This document shows positions 7,730 through 15,415 of a stretch of DNA of 19,651 nt, one piece after another. The DNA comes from Porphyromonadaceae bacterium UBA7042 (lineage in GTDB: Bacteria > Bacteroidota > Bacteroidia > Bacteroidales > Muribaculaceae), in contig DLAR01000084.1 in the NCBI GenBank assembly GCA_002494015.1, forward strand, positions 1-19,651. The letters are read 5' to 3'. The position numbers and the translations under genes are program-made. A model generated the notes under the pieces. It worked only from the letters and a program-made list of their open reading frames with translations, did no database searches and was not told the origin of the DNA. The number at the start of each line of letters is the position of its first letter. The stretch's first letter is position 1.

Positions 7730-7738
7730 GAGGGCGTT
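7727..7738 (+). repeat. Dispersed repeat, copy 2 (partial, after cobB)
   Basis: TAAGAGGGCGTT matches the first 12 bases of the repeat unit, after which the sequence diverges. The cobB stop codon TAA is the start of this copy. It is inverted relative to the copy at 7011-7027, so cobB lies between inverted copies. Confidence 0.6.
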
Positions 7739-7766
7739 CCCCAATATTAGTTAACGCAGGGGAACG
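7735..7766. terminator. Hairpin between convergent cobB and asnA
   Basis: CGTTCCCC (7735-7742) pairs perfectly with GGGGAACG (7759-7766) over a 16-base loop. A second small inverted repeat (gcaggac / gttctgc) follows at about 7785-7801. Neither has a good T-run, so this is a probable but not certain bidirectional terminator for converging genes. Confidence 0.45.
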
Positions 7767-7809
7767 GGCTCTAAGGAGGCGGGGCAGGACTCAGTTCTGC
7801 AACACTCCC

Positions 7810-8841
7810 TTAAAGCAGCATCATCCCTGCTGCGGCACACGCGGCGAGCTGGTCTTCGGGCCATATCGAGGCTTGGACTTCGCCGATGTGGGCCTTTTGC
7901 AGCAGGAACATGCACAGGCGGCTCTGACCGATGCCGCCTCCTATCGAGGCGGGGAGCTCTCCGGCAAGAAGGGCGCGGTGGAAGGCGAGGCCGGCACGGT
8001 CAGTGCTGCCGCTCAACTCAAGCTGGCGGCGAAGTGACTCGGGACTGACGCGGATGCCCATCGAGGAGAGTTCAAACGGGCAGTCGAGCACATGGTTCCA
8101 CAGGATGATGTCGCCGTTGAGGCCGTTGTAGCCCTCGTCGTTGGGCGTGCTCCAGTCGTCATAGTCGGGGGCGCGCCCGTCGTGTGGCTGTCCGTCGCTC
8201 AGTCGGCCGCCGATGCCGATGAGGAAGATTGCGCCATGTTCCCTTGCGGCCTGAGCCTCCCTCTCGCGCGGCGGCAGGGAGGGGTAGCGTTGCAGCAGCT
8301 CCTCGGTGTGAAGGAATGTGATTTCGTCGGGGAGCACCGGGGTGATGTGGGGGAACCGGCGGTAGATTTCTTTTTCAAGGTCGCGCACCACGCGGTAGAT
8401 TTTCTTTACGGTCTCTTTCAGGTAGGCAACCGTGCGGTCGGCCTGACGGATTGTTTTTTCCCAGTCCCACTGGTCGACATAGAGGGAATGGAGGTTGTCG
8501 AGGTCTTCAAACGTGCGAATCGCGTTCATGTCGGTATACAGTCCGTATCCGGGCGCGATGTCATAGGCCGCAAGTTTGGCCCGTTTCCACTTTGCGAGAG
8601 AGTGAACCACCTCGGCTCGTCGGCCGTCCATGGCGTCGATGTTGAACGACACGGCATGTTCAGTCCCGTTAAGGTCGTCGTTGAGGCCGGTTCCCGACAG
8701 GACAAACAGCGGCGCAGTCACGCGGCGCAGGTTCAGCGCGGCGGCAAGCTGCTGCTGGAATTCTTCCTTGATTTCCTTGATGGCGATTTCGGTAGTTTCG
8801 GGGAGCAGTTTCTGCTTGTATCTGGAAGGAATGATTAGCAT
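7810..8841 (-). CDS. asnA: Aspartate-ammonia ligase (asparagine synthetase A)
   Basis: 343 aa, close to the usual length of AsnA (about 330-345). It makes asparagine from aspartate, ammonia and ATP in the cytosol and is related to class II aminoacyl-tRNA synthetases. Recognisable family segments are YKQKLLPETTEIAIKEIKEE (8-27), the substrate loop GTGLNDDLNGTEHAVSF, SLAKWKRAKL, GLYTDMNAIR, the YVDQWDWE motif and the C-terminal ATP-site segment IGGGIGQSRLCMFLLQKAHI. The ATG at 8841 is supported by the conserved start. It lies 26 bases after the sensor kinase stop and may be read from that operon; no separate promoter was recognised. Confidence 0.96.
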   Translation of the reverse strand: MLIIPSRYKQKLLPETTEIAIKEIKEEFQQQLAAALNLRRVTAPLFVLSGTGLNDDLNGTEHAVSFNIDAMDGRRAEVVHSLAKWKRAKLAAYDIAPGYGLYTDMNAIRTFEDLDNLHSLYVDQWDWEKTIRQADRTVAYLKETVKKIYRVVRDLEKEIYRRFPHITPVLPDEITFLHTEELLQRYPSLPPREREAQAAREHGAIFLIGIGGRLSDGQPHDGRAPDYDDWSTPNDEGYNGLNGDIILWNHVLDCPFELSSMGIRVSPESLRRQLELSGSTDRAGLAFHRALLAGELPASIGGGIGQSRLCMFLLQKAHIGEVQASIWPEDQLAACAAAGMMLL

Positions 8842-8867
8842 GGGTTAATCTGTTGATATTCGGTTAA

Positions 8868-10934
8868 TTACCCCCCCCAATTACCTTTTTCGAGGATTGA
8901 GAACCTAAAGTCGGCGGGGATGGTGAGGATTATGCGGTAAAGACTTCGGCCGGGCATTTCGGAATCGTCGACCACTTTCTGGCACAGGTCTATTTTTCGT
9001 TTCGAGCGACTGTTAAGGGTCTGTATGGTCTGCGATATTACCCTCAGTCCCGTGCCTGTGCCGGGGGCGTGGGGGATGCGGCCGTCGGGAGCTGACGAGT
9101 TGGTGACGGTGTAGACAATGTTTCCGTCGCGCAGTTCCACGTCGAGGTAAAGCCGTTTGTGCGGGTCATCATGTCCCCTCAAGCCATGTTTTACGGCATT
9201 TTCGACAAAAATTTCAAGCATCATTGCCGGGATTTTGACTTTGTCGGGGTCTATGTCGGGACTGACGGTCTTGCGGTAGACAAAGCTATCGCCGAGAGCA
9301 CCGCGCTCGACCGCGAGATAACTGTCAATGAACGACAGTTCTTCAGAAAGAGGGATTACCTGACGATTGCACAGCTCGAGGTTGTGGCGCATGAGCCTGA
9401 ACAGGTTGGCCACGCCGTCGTTGCGGTCCTTTATCTCGGAGTTGAGGACGTTGAAGATAAAGTGGGGCGACAATCGGTTGCGCACGTTTTCCATCTTGGT
9501 CGATATCAGCGACTCGTGTAGCGATGTAACCTCTTTGCGGTTGCGGCGGTTGCGCCTTATCGAAATCCATACAATCGCACCCGAGATGATAAGGGCAGTC
9601 AGTATAACGCCGTAGATCCACAGGTAGAGCGATTTAACCTCCTCGTCTTTCTCGATGACGCGCAGGCGGGTGTTGAGGATGGTGGTGTCCTGACGGTAGC
9701 GGGTGTTGACCTCCTCGGCAAAGTTTGCGTTGACGCGCAGTCTCAGTGAGTCATTGATTTCGGCGGCTTTCAGCGTGTAGTCGAGGGCGCGTCGGTAGTC
9801 GCCGGTGGCGGCATAGAAGTCGCGTAGCCGGTTGTAGTGTGCGGCGATATATCGCGGCGCGATGACAATCTCGGCAGGGTTTATGGCGAGCAACAGCTCC
9901 TGTGCGTGGGAGATGTTTCCTTGTTTTAGCGCGAGGGAGCCGCGGAGTGAGTTGAGGTAGAATGTCTGGTTGATGTCGTTGACAGCCATTGCGTCAAACA
10001 GGCTCACGGCGGTGTCGATATAAGCCTCGGCTTTGTCAAGGCTGTCGAGAAACATGTAACACTCGCCGATGTTGGCATCGGTAACCGCCAGATAGTTGGG
10101 GTCGGGGGCAGCCATCGAGTCGAGGGTGGCCTCGGCATTAAGAAAGCATTTCAGCGCACTGCGGTAGTCGTGACGGTAATAATAGCTGTTGCCTTGGTTG
10201 GAGTAGAAAAAGAAACGCCCCATGTCGTCGGCTTTGTCGAGCTGCGGCATGTTCATTTCAAAGAAATGGTCGGCTTCGGGATAGTTGCCCATCGAGGTGT
10301 AGGCCCCTGCGGTGCGTGTGCGTGTCGAGAAGTCGTTCTCGTGTATTCCGGTTGAGTCGGCAAGAATCAGTGCGCGCCTGAAGTGCTGGACGGCAACCGC
10401 CGGGTCGCCGTTCAGCTCATAAAGTTCAGCGATTGACCCCATCATGTTTATGGTCACCGAGTAGTTGTGTCCGGCCATTGCTATGTTGTAGGCTTTTTCC
10501 AGATAGGGTATTGCCGAGTCGTTGCGGCCATAAAGAGTGTGGATTATGCCCGATATTTCGTAATATCGTCCCAGCGAGCGTGTCGGCCCCGGGTTGGCAT
10601 CACAGAACGCTTTTACAGTGGCGAGGACTGAATCGCTCCCTTCGCGGTCACCCTGCATGAGGCGCGTGATTGACATGATTGTCGACATCGATGTCCAGTA
10701 GTCGGGGTTGCGGCCTGCGGCCGAGTCGCGCAGTGCGTTGAATGTCGCTTCGACCCCCGCAGGGTCGGTGTATACGAGCCGTGACAATGAATCGACTTGG
10801 TCGCTGAGGGGATCGGTCGGAGAGATGGTTTTTTCTTTGTGTCGCGAACAAGAACCGGCCAAGACAGACAGGCGGATGGCTGTCACCGTTGTAAGGATTG
10901 AGAGCCGCAATTGGGAAAATGATTCGGTTTTCAA
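8868..10934 (-). CDS. TPR-containing sensor histidine kinase (LytS/YehU-type kinase core), probable lipoprotein
   Basis: 688 aa from a TTG at 10934. An ATG at 11030 (720 aa) is also possible, but it overlaps the upstream lipoprotein gene by 56 bases and its extra residues do not look like a signal peptide. Numbering from the TTG: a lipoprotein-like signal with lipobox LAGSC (C29); TPR-like helical repeats to about residue 400; a short coiled segment; a transmembrane helix at about 436-460 (WIYGVILTALIISGAIVW); then the kinase core. The core has LSPHFIFNVLN with the phosphoacceptor H491 (His_kinase family), an N-box FVENAVKHGL (N579) and a G-box GTGTGLRVI. The TPR part is expected in the periplasm and the kinase in the cytosol. 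No LytTR response regulator is adjacent, so its partner is elsewhere. The gene ends in a run of eight G before TAA. Confidence 0.85.
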   Translation of the reverse strand: MKTESFSQLRLSILTTVTAIRLSVLAGSCSRHKEKTISPTDPLSDQVDSLSRLVYTDPAGVEATFNALRDSAAGRNPDYWTSMSTIMSITRLMQGDREGSDSVLATVKAFCDANPGPTRSLGRYYEISGIIHTLYGRNDSAIPYLEKAYNIAMAGHNYSVTINMMGSIAELYELNGDPAVAVQHFRRALILADSTGIHENDFSTRTRTAGAYTSMGNYPEADHFFEMNMPQLDKADDMGRFFFYSNQGNSYYYRHDYRSALKCFLNAEATLDSMAAPDPNYLAVTDANIGECYMFLDSLDKAEAYIDTAVSLFDAMAVNDINQTFYLNSLRGSLALKQGNISHAQELLLAINPAEIVIAPRYIAAHYNRLRDFYAATGDYRRALDYTLKAAEINDSLRLRVNANFAEEVNTRYRQDTTILNTRLRVIEKDEEVKSLYLWIYGVILTALIISGAIVWISIRRNRRNRKEVTSLHESLISTKMENVRNRLSPHFIFNVLNSEIKDRNDGVANLFRLMRHNLELCNRQVIPLSEELSFIDSYLAVERGALGDSFVYRKTVSPDIDPDKVKIPAMMLEIFVENAVKHGLRGHDDPHKRLYLDVELRDGNIVYTVTNSSAPDGRIPHAPGTGTGLRVISQTIQTLNSRSKRKIDLCQKVVDDSEMPGRSLYRIILTIPADFRFSILEKGNWGG

Positions 10935-10974
10935 AATGGTGTGGTTTTTATTAGACGATATGGCGTGCCGGAGG

Positions 10975-12963
10975 TCAACGCCGCCGGTTTTCAAAGGAGT
11001 CGTAATTGGAATTGCCGCGTGTGGCCGCATTCATGAACGGGTCATCGAAGAATTCGTCTTCTTCATCTTCGTCGTCGGTGTTCCTGTTGCGGTCGTCGGT
11101 GTCAAATTTGTTTTTCTTTGGTTTGTTTTTCTTTATTTCAAGTGGTTTCTGCATGTCGACAGGAGTCTCGTAGATGTCCCATGTCTGGTCTATGTCCCAG
11201 TTTTTCTTTAATGTCAGCTTCTTGGGGTAGTAAAACACATCCTCGGGCTGGACCGAGTCGAGAAGATTGCCGGTAGACCAGATGTTGTTGCTGTCGCGGT
11301 CAATGTACAGGCGGGCATAGTAGGTTCCGGGGGCGATGTATTCGAGAGTGGCTTTCCCGCCACGCACCGGGGCCGAGGCGACTGCCTTGTCCGATGTGTT
11401 GAGGAGTTCTACCACCGCCGGGTCGCTGCCGAGTCCCTGCACGTTGAATGTCACCGACGAGTAGTCGGCAATGTTTTTGGTGGTAAATTCGTGTACGACC
11501 TTTTTGTTGACAAGGCCGTATATGTCACTTATGGCCGCCGAGTCGATTGTCAGGCGGTACTTGGTTCCCGGCTCCCATGTGTAACGCGCCACGAAATTCA
11601 TCGGGCGCAGCGGGGAGGTGTGTGACAGGACAGGGGTGGTCACTGGAGTCCACAGCGTGTCGACAAGCATTTCCATCGATACCATCGACGAGTCAAGCGA
11701 CAAGACGGGTGTCCCTGCCGAGAAAAGCAGGGGCAGGTTCAGCTCCTGAGTGCTGCCGGTGGTGGCGCGGAAATCAATGGTGGGGACAGGAGGCGCGACA
11801 GTGTCGGCTTCCTCGTCTTTTTTCTTTTTCTTTTCCTCGGCTGACTTCTTTTTGTTGCCGCGCATGATGAACCGCAGGGTGTCGGTTGTCAGCGAGAGGT
11901 TGTCGAGCGTGTCGGTGCGCATGTAGGTCGCCTCGATGAGCAACGTGTCGAGGGCCACGAGTGCGGTGTCCTTTATCCAGTAGGATAGAGTGTCGAGTGT
12001 GGCCGACGCGTCAAGAACCGCCCAGTTGCCGATGTCTTCACCCGCGCGGGAGGTGTTGATGAGTTTCAGGATGGGGAGTGAGTCGGCGCGGGTGTTGAAA
12101 CGGAAGTCGAGCTTGCGGCGCTCGGGACGGCTGTTGTCGACAAGATATTGAGACTTGTACTGCTCGTTGAACCATGTGAGCAATAAGTCGTCGGGCAAGA
12201 AACGTGTCGTCGGGCGTGTGACCACCGAGTCGGTTCCGTCGGCGGCTTTCAGCGTGTCGCTGACAAGTACCCGTTCCGAGGTCGGGGTGACGACACCACC
12301 GTAAAAGGCCACGTCCTCGCTGCGGTCCCAATGGTAGTCGCGGTTCATGTCGTTGAGCGCGAAGATGTGGTATTGGCCCGGTTTCAGGTTGCGAAGGGTG
12401 AACTGTCCGAGCTGGTTGGTCTTGGTGATGCGTTCCAGCGGGAGGGTGGTGATGGCGGTGTCAGAGAGATTGGAGTAGGCCCCGACGAGCATACCCTGTA
12501 CCGGTTCAAGATTGGACGCGTCAAATACCATTCCCGAGATGCGCAGCGAGTCGATGCTGTCACCGGTTGCAAAGTCCATCGCGAAACCGTCGAGGACGTT
12601 TGACTCGTTCAGGTCGCGGATGGCGTCGGAAAAGTCGATGGTATAGGTTGTGTTGGGAATCAGCGAGTCGCGCAGCTCCACCGTGATGCGTTTTCCGAGC
12701 GACGATACCGCCGGGGTGGTGCGCTGGGCGGGAGAGACGACCACCTTGTTCATCGCGTCGTCGATTGACACGTTCTCGTCAAACTCGACCACGATTTTCG
12801 GATTGCTGACATTCAGCTGTCCCGGAGCGGGGTTGGACCTGACATATACCGGCGGAGTCATGTCGCGCGGGCCGCCCTGAGGCCGCCCCATGCTCGCACA
12901 GGCTGCAAGAAATCCCGCAGCCACAACCGGTAACACCCTGAGACCCAATGTCGATAACTTCAT
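10975..12963 (-). CDS. Ig-like (Big_5/SbsA-type) domain lipoprotein
   Basis: 662 aa from the ATG at 12963 (MKLSTLGLRVLPVVAAGFLAACAS). The 12984 start is a TTG inside the -7 box and is rejected. The lipoprotein signal has lipobox LAAC. The next about 100 residues, GGPRDMTPPVYVRSNPAPGQ with IVVEFDENVSI and TYTIDFSDAIRDLNESN, match the Ig-like domain placed at the N-terminus of large Bacteroidetes lipoproteins. A carboxypeptidase-like sandwich follows (GQFTLRNLKPGQYHIFALND). A lysine-rich linker (KKSAEEKKKKKDEE) lies mid-protein, and the C-terminus is acidic then polar (DDEDEEDEFFDD). Function is unknown; a lipid-anchored envelope protein is the best description. It is first in an operon with the sensor kinase (40-base gap or a short overlap), so the kinase may respond to envelope state; that is inference. 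Confidence 0.85.
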   Translation of the reverse strand: MKLSTLGLRVLPVVAAGFLAACASMGRPQGGPRDMTPPVYVRSNPAPGQLNVSNPKIVVEFDENVSIDDAMNKVVVSPAQRTTPAVSSLGKRITVELRDSLIPNTTYTIDFSDAIRDLNESNVLDGFAMDFATGDSIDSLRISGMVFDASNLEPVQGMLVGAYSNLSDTAITTLPLERITKTNQLGQFTLRNLKPGQYHIFALNDMNRDYHWDRSEDVAFYGGVVTPTSERVLVSDTLKAADGTDSVVTRPTTRFLPDDLLLTWFNEQYKSQYLVDNSRPERRKLDFRFNTRADSLPILKLINTSRAGEDIGNWAVLDASATLDTLSYWIKDTALVALDTLLIEATYMRTDTLDNLSLTTDTLRFIMRGNKKKSAEEKKKKKDEEADTVAPPVPTIDFRATTGSTQELNLPLLFSAGTPVLSLDSSMVSMEMLVDTLWTPVTTPVLSHTSPLRPMNFVARYTWEPGTKYRLTIDSAAISDIYGLVNKKVVHEFTTKNIADYSSVTFNVQGLGSDPAVVELLNTSDKAVASAPVRGGKATLEYIAPGTYYARLYIDRDSNNIWSTGNLLDSVQPEDVFYYPKKLTLKKNWDIDQTWDIYETPVDMQKPLEIKKNKPKKNKFDTDDRNRNTDDEDEEDEFFDDPFMNAATRGNSNYDSFENRRR

Positions 12964-13018
12964 GAACTCGGTTTTATGCTGCAAAGGTAATGAAAAGATG
13001 CAAGATTAGCAAGAGTTA
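12948..13018. repeat. Direct repeat A flanking the R-M island (original copy)
   Basis: 71 bases that recur at 15414-15479 in the same orientation. The copies differ by one substitution (c/t near 12958) and by five extra bases here (cggtt, 12971-12975). Copy A covers the first 16 coding bases of the Ig-like lipoprotein, its 5' leader and its complete promoter. Confidence 0.92.
12982..13012 (-). promoter_or_regulatory. Promoter of the Ig-like lipoprotein-kinase operon
   Basis: On the minus strand TTG (13012-13010), then 20 bases, then TACCTTTG (12989-12982), matching TTG-N20-TAnnTTTG. The ATG is 18 bases after the -7 box. The whole promoter lies within direct repeat A. Confidence 0.6.
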
Positions 13019-13132
13019 AATTGGTGGCAATATTTTTTGCACGAAGAACTTATGTATTTGGATGCTAATTATTGTATGTTGCAGGCGGTATATTATTAGA
13101 CTATATTCGCAGAATAAATTGTATGAGCATAT

Positions 13133-13345
13133 ATGGAAACAGATAAGCTACTATTGAAGACTTTCGGTATTACAGTTCAGACCCTTAGAAAAGGACTGGG
13201 ATTGTCACAGGAGGAATTGGCATATAGGGCCGGTTTTCATCGCACTTATATCGGAATGATTGAGTGAGCCGAGCGCAATATTACCCTTAGTAATCTGAAA
13301 CGGTTGGCCGATGCTCTCGAAGTAGAAATTAAAGACTTGTTCTGA
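13133..13345 (+). pseudogene. Small HTH controller (C-protein/XRE-like) broken by one TGA codon
   Basis: From the ATG at 13133 the frame encodes 70 residues with an in-frame TGA at codon 45 (13265-13267). Both parts belong to one HTH_3 domain: VQTLRKGLGLSQEELAYRAG and FHRTYIGMIE before the stop, then AERNITLSNLKRLADALEVE and IKDLF after it. Related proteins have IERGERN or similar here, so the codon was probably CGA (Arg), changed by a single C-to-T. Position and size fit a restriction-modification controller that autoregulates and activates the endonuclease gene. Its stop overlaps the endonuclease start (TGATG, 13343-13347). The 44-residue product would lack the last helices of the domain and should not work. 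A sequencing error is the main alternative. Confidence 0.8.
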
Positions 13346-14127
13346 TGGCACATAAATATGTTTTAAATCCCGATGCTCGGGTAGATTATGACGGGGTAAC
13401 GATTCTTTCAGCCAATGATGTGTTGAATGCGATTAATTTTGCAAATGATGCATTGAAGAAATTGAATGAGACAACATTGGCGTTTGACATCAATATATTT
13501 GAGACGTTGGGAATGAGAAACCTTAGCGGAATGGTTGGCGAATATTTTGCGCGTAGTGTCATGCGCATGTCTTGTGGCAAGCTGCAAAACAATCTTCACC
13601 AAGACGGCTATCCTGACTTGCTATTGACTGATACCAAGGAGAAGAAAGATTATTTCGACACATTGTATACTGTCGAAAACGATAAAAAATACCCGATTAG
13701 CAAGGAGGCATTCAGTCCTTATCTTTATGGCGGTCTTGAAGTCAAAGCGACGTGTGGCAGTACACCGTCGGCTTCTGTTGTCCCGAAACCTCTCATCGGG
13801 GAGCAGCGCATTGAATTGCTCACTTCTTTTGATTGGAAGGCACATCATAGGACAACCAATCATCTTCTTGGGATTTTATGGGATTTTGTTGATGAAAATC
13901 CTACGATTGTTGCCTGTTTCTACTGCAAGGATTTGACTGTTGATGACTGGGGAAAGATTGTAAAGCCTAAAGATGACGGGGGAAGGACGACAAGTGTCTC
14001 TATCATGACGGCGACAGGTGTCAGGAAAATGTGTCATGACTGGATTGCTGTCATTGACGACGAGAAATATGTGAATAAGCTGGCCGGTAAAAAGTGGATT
14101 GGTTATAATGTAAAATATAAGTTATAA
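13345..14127 (+). CDS. Putative type II restriction endonuclease, PD-(D/E)XK type
   Basis: 260 aa. I see a nuclease core: GMRNLSGMVGEYFAR with a possible metal-site E66, HQDGYPDLLLTD with D91, and YGGLEVKATCGS with E132 and K134, giving the PD...(E)xK spacing of this fold. It would cut DNA at the site protected by the adjacent methyltransferase. The recognition sequence cannot be read from the protein; the HQDGYPD and GLEVKAT segments faintly recall NgoBV-type enzymes (GGNNCC), but I cannot confirm this. The ATG overlaps the controller stop by one base, implying translational coupling that the upstream nonsense codon would weaken. The gene converges with the methyltransferase, with 19 bases between stops. 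Codon and base use are AT-richer than in the flanking genes, a sign of transfer. Confidence 0.75.
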   Translation: MAHKYVLNPDARVDYDGVTILSANDVLNAINFANDALKKLNETTLAFDINIFETLGMRNLSGMVGEYFARSVMRMSCGKLQNNLHQDGYPDLLLTDTKEKKDYFDTLYTVENDKKYPISKEAFSPYLYGGLEVKATCGSTPSASVVPKPLIGEQRIELLTSFDWKAHHRTTNHLLGILWDFVDENPTIVACFYCKDLTVDDWGKIVKPKDDGGRTTSVSIMTATGVRKMCHDWIAVIDDEKYVNKLAGKKWIGYNVKYKL

Positions 14128-14139
14128 TGTAAAATATAA
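14102..14139 (+). repeat. Perfect 19-bp tandem duplication at the endonuclease stop
   Basis: gttataatgtaaaatataa occurs at 14102-14120 and again, immediately adjacent, at 14121-14139. The first copy encodes the C-terminal residues and the second supplies the TAA stop. Without the duplication the frame would run on about four more codons (to a TGA near 14158) and overlap the end of the methyltransferase gene. Confidence 0.9.
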
Positions 14140-14146
14140 TAGGTCG

Positions 14147-15415
14147 TTATTTGGAGATTGAAATAAGAGATTTGGCGATGTGGTCTATTAGCAACGGTGG
14201 TACACTTTCTCCGATAGAGTCTCTTATCAGTGTGTCGCTGACGCATTTGCCATTTATCTCAAATGAGTAATCGTAGGGGAGGATTGTTTGTATTACAAGG
14301 GCTTCATAGAGAGACAGGACTCTGTTTTGGGACGGGTGGATTTTATTATCGGAGCAGGCATATTGAAAGTTTTGGGTTAATGTGCTTGCAGGTTCATCCC
14401 ATGACATGCGTTTGTAGGCACTCGTAAATGCTTTCATGAAACGTTTTTCTCCCGTAGTTTTATCCACAGTATAAGGACGCGGTAACAACGTGCCGCATTT
14501 TTCGCAATAAAGCGGAGTGTCGGTATTAGCCTTGTTAATTCCGTCTTGGTCGTGCTTTGTCCCGTGTGACTGATTGCCTTGAAACAGACATTCGGGGTTG
14601 ATGCATTGATTATTCAGTGCTGTTTCTCCCTCCGGGGTATTGGAAATCCAAAATAGTTTTTTTTCATCAAGAATTGGGACACGATGCAATGGAATATTTT
14701 TATCACGGTTTTTTCCTTTTTCAGCTGCCAACGGCGGCAGAGAGGAAATAACATCACGCAATGTAACCCATCTGTCGACAAAAAATGTAGATTCACGTCC
14801 ATGTGTGGCTTCAGGCATAAATTGTGCGGACGGATTTGGAGAATCAGTACGTCTCAGGATGGTAATCAGTCGTTTCCTGTGTTGCGGTACCCCGTAATCG
14901 GCCACATCCACGACAATGGGATTGCCCTCGTAGGCATCTCCGAGTTCCCGACGGATATAATCGATAATGTTTATGAGGCTGTCCTCTCCATCTTGAATAA
15001 GCGTGTTGACCATGTTGGGCACGTTTTCAAAAACCGCCCAATGCGGTTTTAGTGCCTTGATGATTTCAACTGCGGGAATAATCAGTCGGTTGCGGGGGTC
15101 AAATTCCGGGCGGATACCTTCGCGAAAATTTTTGAGCATAGTTCCCATGCCGTTTGACGACATGCCTTGGCATGGCGGGGTGGCCAAGATTAGGAATGGA
15201 GGTTCGGTAAAAGTCGCGTTGTAAAAATCAATTATACGGGACTTCTCGACCCATATATCTCCGCAGAATCCGGTTGCTTCGGGATAATTTTTAAGGAAAA
15301 GGTTCATTCTTTCCTGTAAAATATCACAACCGATTACAGACCGTATTCCATTGGCTTTTAATCCAAGATCGCCAATCCCTGAAGAAGAAAAAAGGCTGAT
15401 TGCATTTAATGCCAT
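14147..15415 (-). CDS. DNA (cytosine-5-)-methyltransferase of the R-M system
   Basis: 422 aa from the ATG at 15415 (MALNAISLFSSSGIGDLGLK). The longer frame to 15445 begins at a TTG inside the -7 box. It transfers a methyl group from SAM to C5 of cytosine in its target. Motifs in order: I, LFSSSGIGDLG; IV, PPCQG with nucleophile C82; VI, ENVPN (E130); VIII, QHRKR (178-182); IX-X, RVLSLYEALVIQ and GESVPPLL. The target-recognition part carries four cysteines (C271, C276, C304, C307; C-x4-C and C-x2-C) that look like a small zinc site, unusual for this family. Its promoter and leader are the duplicated promoter of the Ig-like lipoprotein gene. It is complete and appears functional. Confidence 0.92.
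   Translation of the reverse strand: MALNAISLFSSSGIGDLGLKANGIRSVIGCDILQERMNLFLKNYPEATGFCGDIWVEKSRIIDFYNATFTEPPFLILATPPCQGMSSNGMGTMLKNFREGIRPEFDPRNRLIIPAVEIIKALKPHWAVFENVPNMVNTLIQDGEDSLINIIDYIRRELGDAYEGNPIVVDVADYGVPQHRKRLITILRRTDSPNPSAQFMPEATHGRESTFFVDRWVTLRDVISSLPPLAAEKGKNRDKNIPLHRVPILDEKKLFWISNTPEGETALNNQCINPECLFQGNQSHGTKHDQDGINKANTDTPLYCEKCGTLLPRPYTVDKTTGEKRFMKAFTSAYKRMSWDEPASTLTQNFQYACSDNKIHPSQNRVLSLYEALVIQTILPYDYSFEINGKCVSDTLIRDSIGESVPPLLIDHIAKSLISISK

Larger units (their letters stand above)
13019..15413. mobile_element. Inserted restriction-modification island between long direct repeats
   Basis: About 2.4 kb lies between repeats A and B. It is visibly richer in A+T than both flanks and carries only a controller-like gene, an endonuclease and a methyltransferase. 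No integrase, transposase or tRNA attachment site is present. Removing one repeat plus the island would restore a simple junction in which the DUF2339 stop is followed directly by the lipoprotein promoter. Known restriction-modification units insert in this way (insertion with long target duplication); calling this unit mobile is an inference. Confidence 0.6.

Noticed and set aside
8092..8838. Plus-strand frame of 248 codons opposite asnA
   Set aside because: Antisense to clear AsnA motifs, with no promoter or domain of its own.
13265..13267. TGA in the controller read as selenocysteine or a recoded sense codon
   Set aside because: tadA and the controller itself use TGA as a normal stop, no selenocysteine element is visible, and homologous domains have an ordinary residue here.
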